Origin: Euplotes aediculatus
Lineage: Eukaryota > Ciliophora > Spirotrichea > Euplotida > Euplotidae
Direction: 5' to 3'
Assembly (NCBI GenBank): GCA_030463445.1
Contig: JAQGFW010013692.1
Span: 1-24,166, forward strand
Length of the DNA stretch: 24,166 nucleotides
The position numbers and the translations under genes are program-made. Below are positions 20,101 to 24,166 of this stretch, piece by piece (positions within the stretch are counted from its first letter, which is position 1; each line of letters opens with the position of its first letter). The notes below the pieces were generated by a model. It worked only from the letters and a program-made list of their open reading frames with translations. It was not told where the DNA came from and did not search any database.

Positions 20101-23079
20101 TATATCAACAAAACTACTAGTTTTGTGAATTCATAATTAAAATTAAAAACAAATTCAAAATTTTTGTTTTGATATTAATTGATTACTGTTAACAATCATT
20201 ACAAAACAATTCAAGAAAAACTAACTAACCTAATCAATAAATCAAGAATTATAGATGGATCAAATACGAAAATTATTGAGAATATCTTCAGAAATTTTTA
20301 AAGTCAAATAGATTGTTTAATTTAAAAGACATCCTAATGAATTGGAGAACAGCAATATCGTTGTGTCTGATTTTCAATAGCCAAGAAACTAAAAATATGG
20401 GAATTCATATTCCATTCCAACTCCATGATTCATGCTTTCAAAAATTAAAATAGAAGAGAAAAAGCGGGCTAAAGAGTAAAGTTATGTAAATTAAAATAAT
20501 GAAGTCTATTTGGATAAAGGCATATTTTACTGAGAGATGTAACTCATAAAAATAAGTATCTCTTAATGAGGAATCTGAAATCAAGAGCGAGTTCAAACCT
20601 TAAATGCAATTTGTTTTGATTAACTCACATCACAGCAATTTTAATTTTGAAATGCAATATAGATGATTCATTTGTGAAATGTTTTAGATATATTGTAAAA
20701 GATCCTGAGATTTATTACAATAAAGGAGGATAAAATATACTAATAGAGACAAATAATTGTTCGATCCACAAAAATGCAGCTAAAAAGTATTATTAATAAA
20801 AAATAAATACATTGAAGGAAATGCTATTCATTAAACTTAAATCCCATTTGAATGTATGTATCAATGAAATAAAAACTATTAAAAATAGATATAAAAACTG
20901 GGTTGGAACTCAAAGATAAGTAAATGAAATTAAAGAGGAAATAAGTGAATTATTAATCGAAAACTGCATTTACTGGAGAAGAAAAGATAAAGGAAGTTAT
21001 ACCTCCAAGATAAACCAAAGTTCGTATTGGCTATGAACTTTGGTAGGTCTTGGAAATATAAAAATATAGGGACATGATAATGTATTAAATAGTTTATTTA
21101 ATTTAAACTGTTTAGTTTTTGCTAATATTCTTTTTTTAATTGAACAATTAATTTTTTTTATTAATTTACCGATATTTTTGAAAATTGCTATATATTTTGT
21201 TTCAACATAATGAGATTTTTTTAATTTGATGATAGTTGTTTTTAAAGCATCAGTAATATAGTAATTGATATTGTTAGAAGTTGAGAATTACTTCAAATAA
21301 TATGAGATTGTATATTAGGAAGAAGTCTAATTCATATAATGTATGAGCTCAAGGCTACTTGTGGTTAGCAAGAACGTTATAAATATTAACTCAATACTTC
21401 ATTTTCTGATTATGTAAACTTTTTAGTATTTTATGAAATTTGCCTGCACTTGTATTTAACAAACAACAAATGCTTGATTGATAGTTATAGATTTTGAAAT
21501 TATTGACCAAGTGGCATTACTTATCTGTTTGATAATATCTTACATAAGACAAAGCTGAGCTTCTTTTAGACAATAAAGTTTCATTTGACGTATCAAATTT
21601 TAAAATTATTTCTAATGTTTTACATACTTGTAAATATTTCTCTTTCTAAAAAAATTTTCTTTAGTATAAATGAATTTAAAAAAATTGATTTATTATTGAA
21701 TTCCAAATGTTGTTAACTTATTTTTAGTCAAACACATAATAAGTTTCTTTAACTAAATAATGAAAATAAATGGCTTGCTTTTAAAATGCTTTAATTTGAT
21801 ACTATTAAAGCTGCCAATATTGGATATTGATCATCTTTGTCATTCTTATGTGAAAAAATGAATTATTTATCTTTAGATTCAAAATTTTATTTTCATTACT
21901 AATTGTTTTATAAACATAATATTATTTATTCTTAATAAGAATGACAAAATTCAGTTCTTACACTAAAAGCTTCAGCTTATTCATTTGAGAAGAAACCATG
22001 AAAACTAAATTTTGATCTAGAAAACTATATTAACTGTATTGTTCTTGCTAAAAATTTAGGTATGAGTCTTTCCTTTTAGTTAAATACTTCAGTTCTAAAA
22101 ATTCTAGTATCTTTAATGTGAATGCCCAATAATTCATAATTTTTAATGGAAAACTTATATTTTATGGATTCTTCATTCAGCTTTTAACAGAAACAATTGT
22201 TTTAGATCTTATACAATTATGATTCTTTATGCTTACTGTTATTCAGTGTACTATAAAATACGAAAAGTAAGGAATTAAAAATAATTTTTATTAGTTGTCC
22301 ATAAAATGAATAACTTGAGGAACCAATATTCTAATTTTACAATTTTGATTTATAAATTAGTTAAAAAAATGAGATTTAGAATTTCTTAATTTATAAATCA
22401 AAATATCATATTAGAATTCAGATTATACCAATTACATATTCGATGCATAACTGGTTTAGCTTTATTAATAATTAATTTCTTCTTTATATTTAATATATTT
22501 ACAAATTTCAGAATTTTATGACATAAATTAGGACTAAAATTTAAAATGAAAAATCAAGCAGCTTTAATTATTGAAATTCCCAACTTAATTTTAAATTTAA
22601 TTATTTAAATCAGCTTCACAACAAATTAAAAACTAAACTCCTACCTTCTTTTTCCTTGTTATTCTCACTATCGTTATCTAAATTAACTGGTGGAGATTCA
22701 GGTTTAAATTTCAGTATTTGGATTAAACTATATTGCTTTCTTATAAAGGAATTTTCTTTAAAACCATCTATTAACTTAGTTCAAAATTTTTTCATTCTCT
22801 TTCAATTTAGAATACTCGAATTTTGTATTTTCAACTTGAATTCTGACATAGTCATGATATTTGAGCACATTCTCAAAGCGTTTATCATTGAGCAGTCCGA
22901 CTGGAAGTCAATGAAGGTTTATCAAATAATTGTCAATATGCAGCAGCCTAATTCTTTCATCATAAAACCTTTGAAGTCTCTGCATGAGTCTGTCATCGTA
23001 CCACACCAGAGAGATTTCAATTTGGTCGTACGCATTTTGGTACGCAATCGGGAGGTCTCCGAAATCTATGTTCAGGTAC
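10749..23079 (-). CDS. gene B: nine-exon protein, unidentified, 5' end outside window
   Basis: Nine exons, in coding order: 23079-22645, 19326-18965, 16043-15926, 15706-15317, 13036-12848, 12742-12454, 11513-11275, 11124-11004 and 10977-10749. All eight introns are GT...AG and every phase matches, giving about 790 residues. UGA is read in frame several times (for example LRNC-W across the last junction, and NINY-C-HQY). UAA occurs once internally, at a +1 frameshift site in the first exon, and once as the end codon at 10749-10751. The protein is charged and mostly helical, with one long hydrophobic stretch in the sixth exon (YLIIDIIYPFVYLFVNSLV). I recognise no domain. It may be a middle part of the UBR4 gene, since it has the same strand and lies just upstream. 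However, the only good donor near its end (10769-10765) is phase 0 while UBR4 resumes in phase 1. Confidence 0.75.
11275..11513 (-). CDS. gene B exon 7
   Basis: Acceptor CACATTTAG, donor AAAA|GTAATTC. It reads DVYSIQSSFKEII-C-SKY with UGA as Cys, then KHYLNKYEISLPTYDRKIPR. The phase fits both sides, and the next intron is 150 bases. Confidence 0.78.
11514..12453 (-). other. 940-base intron with plus-strand coding-like block
   Basis: The GT...AG phase fits. Inside, plus-strand 11646-12430 has coding-like composition (CILGKEKSFDDVTLLALDTL, NSQHLFKLNYIDCKISIKN). It is broken by many UAA, UAG and UGA codons, most of which would make sense as Gln or Trp. No family is recognised. Confidence 0.45.
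12454..12742 (-). CDS. gene B exon 6
   Basis: It begins after TTTAGGAAG. The alternative acceptor four bases earlier gives an early stop. It reads STSVKEKSQPTRDTLLKM, VHKEEWRGFNQVDINID and a hydrophobic helix-like run (YLIIDIIYPFVYLFVNSLV). The donor is GAAGG|GTAAGT. Confidence 0.78.
12848..13036 (-). CDS. gene B exon 5
   Basis: It starts after GCTGATAG, the only nearby AG that fits phase 1, and reads LFNANMLFNHNINKSYYTQ and FTLEYPNEIQAEINKKLEKL. It ends at AAAT|GTAAGTT. The next intron is only 105 bases. Confidence 0.78.
13037..15316 (-). other. 2.3-kb intron with plus-strand coding-like block
   Basis: The splice phase across it matches. Plus-strand 13689-13969 looks coding (VENFNEDNKLEFVGENNHYY). 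A 48-base intron-like segment follows at 13970-14017 (GTAATATTT ... TTTTTTCTTACAG), then IISIHNRINCQDSIQIYKS to about 14205. Stops interrupt it. The rest is plain AT-rich DNA. Confidence 0.4.
15317..15706 (-). CDS. gene B exon 4
   Basis: It contains KFCRKHMVPVACFWISNFNG, UGA (Cys) in AIR-C-KIV, and DDLEPIVINSTEQLKLLNAL, ending at AAAA|GTAAGTAG. The upstream limit is uncertain. I chose the acceptor CTTTTAG at 15707-15708; another in-phase acceptor (TATTTAG) at 15650-15651 would shorten the exon by 57 bases. Confidence 0.75.
15926..16043 (-). CDS. gene B exon 3
   Basis: A 118-base exon between TATATAG and A|GTAAATTT. It reads NLTDPIQEGEDNKFEMVKES and NKYSDSQNFITANCY. Incoming phase 0 matches the previous exon. 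Confidence 0.78.
16044..18964 (-). other. 2.9-kb intron with coding-like blocks on both strands
   Basis: GT...AG with matching phase 0. Minus-strand 16215-16690 gives membrane-protein-like text (LPICLFWLGIIYIIGI, STVLNGVSSIVYECVV, LVAGRISNFHNIFSESIFN). Plus-strand 17125-17819 starts with a hydrophobic leader (MLPILIFTISLIFSTSLIIN) and includes ILDPIAYVDEFNINSKENPT. Both blocks are full of UAA/UAG/UGA. Beyond 17.8 kb several frames compete and none is convincing. Nothing is seen in 18200-18964. Confidence 0.4.
18965..19326 (-). CDS. gene B exon 2
   Basis: Acceptor TTTCAATAG, donor AAAAAG|GTAATC. It reads EINLEKDIQI, GLIIIDSLKPNVPRYSF and EDLDQISEHNEINSDLAIL. Three UGA codons are in frame and there is no UAA/UAG. 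The phase joins to both neighbours. Confidence 0.8.
21001..21057. repeat. imperfect inverted repeat (hairpin)
   Basis: ACCAAAGTTC (21014-21023) pairs perfectly with GAACTTTGGT (21035-21044) around an 11-base loop. After a three-base mismatch the arms pair again (TCCAAGA with TCTTGGA), giving about 23-base arms. It lies just after the coding-like block of the 3.3-kb intron. Confidence 0.7.
22342..22404. repeat. 18-bp perfect inverted repeat
   Basis: The left arm at 22342-22359 (ATTTTGATTTATAAATTA) is the exact complement of the right arm at 22387-22404, with a 27-base loop. Flanking bases pair weakly further out (CTAATTTT with ATTAG). It could be a worn short inverted-repeat element or a hairpin. 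Confidence 0.7.
22645..23079 (-). CDS. gene B exon 1 of those visible, with +1 frameshift
   Basis: It follows the acceptor TTATTTATAG and reads YLNIDFGDLPIAYQNAYD, then DDRLMQRLQRFYDERIRLL. UGA (Cys) lies in LINLH-C-LPVGLL. At 22779 the frame meets AAC-UAA and continues one base on as KLIDGFKENSFIRKQ to the donor GAAG|GTAG. It is relatively GC-rich. The first base completes a codon from an exon beyond the window or further upstream. Confidence 0.8.
22775..22781 (-). promoter_or_regulatory. putative +1 ribosomal frameshift site (AAC-UAA-G)
   Basis: Before this point the protein runs for 100 clean codons. At AAC-UAA the original frame soon fills with stops, while skipping one base (AAC-U-AAG) gives 44 clean codons and the right splice phase for the next exon. 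Euplotes shifts +1 at internal UAA/UAG, classically at AAA-UAA. AAC is a less usual codon before the stop. A one-base sequencing error is the alternative. Confidence 0.7.
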
Positions 23080-24166
23080 CTATAAATAAATATTAGCATT
23101 CTGAAGCAAGCAGGAAAAGTGTTCCTATATTAAGAGATCTTCACTCAATAAAGAATAGGAGTCGGTAAAGAAAGATAATCAGGTAATCTGCTTTAAGTCA
23201 AATATGAGCTTGGATCACAAATAAAATTATACAATTTTCACAGAGATTTGTTCAGAAACATAATGGTTCTAATACGCAGCAGGAAATATTGATAGTACAA
23301 ATAATTTATGGATCAAAGGGTAAAAATCAAATTTCAATTATAAAAGGTGAACAATTGAATTATGCTGAGTAATAATCTTCTTGAATTTGACAATTAATAA
23401 AATTAGAAAAATATACATTGAAACATTATACATTTAATATTTATACTAGAAGTCGTTAAGCTTCAATAACAACTTTCAAGAAAAGTTAAATTACTATTAA
23501 CAATAAAAAGTATCTAGAATTAATATGATCAGGCAGATCAAGTAAATATAAATAAAGATTTATTTGAAACTGAAATCCATACTTTTGAATAAATCAGTTG
23601 GATTAGTATAAAAATATTTAAATAGGCAGGCTAGCATTTCATTAAATATTAATTTGAGATAACTATTTAGGGTTTTAGTAAATGAATCTAAAAGAATTAT
23701 AAATAAGATCGAAAGGAAACAATAAATTGATTCAGAGAATATTAAATTTGAATTTAATTTATTTACTTATGAGATTGCTATATCTTAGGCTATTAGGAAG
23801 AAGCAATAGGGTTCGATTTGATTAAAAGTATACGATTTAGAAATTTATATAAATTTAAAGCTAGTAGTTGAATACATTCTCTTTATCAACAAAAAAGTTG
23901 ATTTCTATTTTTTAATATGAATTTTTTCAAATAATTTGATATGATACAACTCAATTTGATAAGATAATAGAAGACTTCAAAATAGAATTTAATTTTTTTT
24001 AGTCAAAAATGATCTTAAGTATAAATATCTTTTAGATTTCCATTATATAATGACAATAACATTCAAACTAATTAATGAGTCTGTTTAAATTCATAATTTA
24101 AATTCGATAAAAATTTAGTAAAAATAAAACTGAAATTAAAATTTTCTGAAATTATATAAAGTAATT
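23080..24166 (-). other. start of another intron, with plus-strand coding-like blocks
   Basis: This begins at the acceptor of the first visible gene B exon and runs past the window end. No upstream exon is found. Plus-strand 23103-23360 (ILRDLHSIKNRSR, RFVQKHNGSNTQQEILIVQI) and 23669-23908 (VLVNESKRIINKIERKQ, KVYDLEIYINLKLVVEYIL) have coding-like composition with stops at Gln- and Trp-like places. The window ends without a telomere. Confidence 0.4.

Larger units (their letters stand above)
19327..22644 (-). other. 3.3-kb intron with a long plus-strand coding-like block
   Basis: The largest gap; GT...AG with matching phase 1. Plus-strand 19771-20890 begins with an ATG (MSEVIWMNQLIAKDWTNRDM). 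It includes a stop-free run of about 60 codons near 20276-20450 (KDILMNWRTAISLCLIFNSQ, GIHIPFQLHDSCF), then continues with frequent stops. Two inverted repeats follow (21001-21057, 22321-22430). From 21060 to 22320 I see only AT-rich DNA. Confidence 0.45.

Noticed and set aside
22656-23096. Plus-strand 146-codon open frame.
   Set aside because: It is antisense to the first visible gene B exon, which has consistent splice phases and better composition.

Overview
The window looks like the left end of a macronuclear chromosome of a Euplotes-type ciliate. Four independent signs agree. (1) Bases 1-14 are C4A4 telomere repeat. (2) An exact match to the Euplotes chromosome-breakage consensus (HATTGAAaHH) lies with its TTGAA core 17 bases inside the telomere. 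(3) The main gene has 19 in-frame UGA codons and no UAA or UAG in about 1,864 codons, and three of the UGAs fall where UBR4 proteins have a conserved Cys (UGA = Cys). (4) Another minus-strand coding segment keeps its frame only by a +1 shift at a UAA, as Euplotes is known to do. No telomere is seen at the right end, so the chromosome would be longer than 24 kb, which is very large for this genus.

Layout. Bases 1-3841 hold the telomere, the breakage element and gene-poor DNA with a decayed Tc1/mariner-type transposase (plus strand) and two weaker coding-like relics. Bases 3842-10106 (minus strand) are the C-terminal part of a UBR4/BIG-type E3 ubiquitin ligase: one 5.6-kb exon, a 488-base intron and a short last exon. 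Bases 10107-10748 are non-coding or unresolved. From 10749 to 23079 the minus strand carries nine small exons of a second coding unit, called gene B here. Eight introns of 26 to about 3,318 bases separate them, and every splice phase matches. Gene B is either the N-terminal part of the UBR4 gene or a separate upstream gene; the junction does not settle it. Its 5' end lies beyond the window.

The large introns of gene B are AT-rich but not featureless. Several contain blocks, mostly on the plus strand, with coding-like composition that are broken by many stop codons. They read sensibly if UAA/UAG is taken as Gln and UGA as Trp. Decayed mobile-element genes are the simplest explanation. A different decoding of these elements is the more exciting but weaker one. 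Reading all three stops as sense opens every frame, so openness alone is not evidence; only the transposase is backed by family motifs.

Functionally, UBR4 is a giant N-degron-pathway E3. The part seen here has the beta-sandwich/zinc region and the hemi-RING catalytic module. The UBR box, which lies far N-terminal in the family, is not seen in the window.
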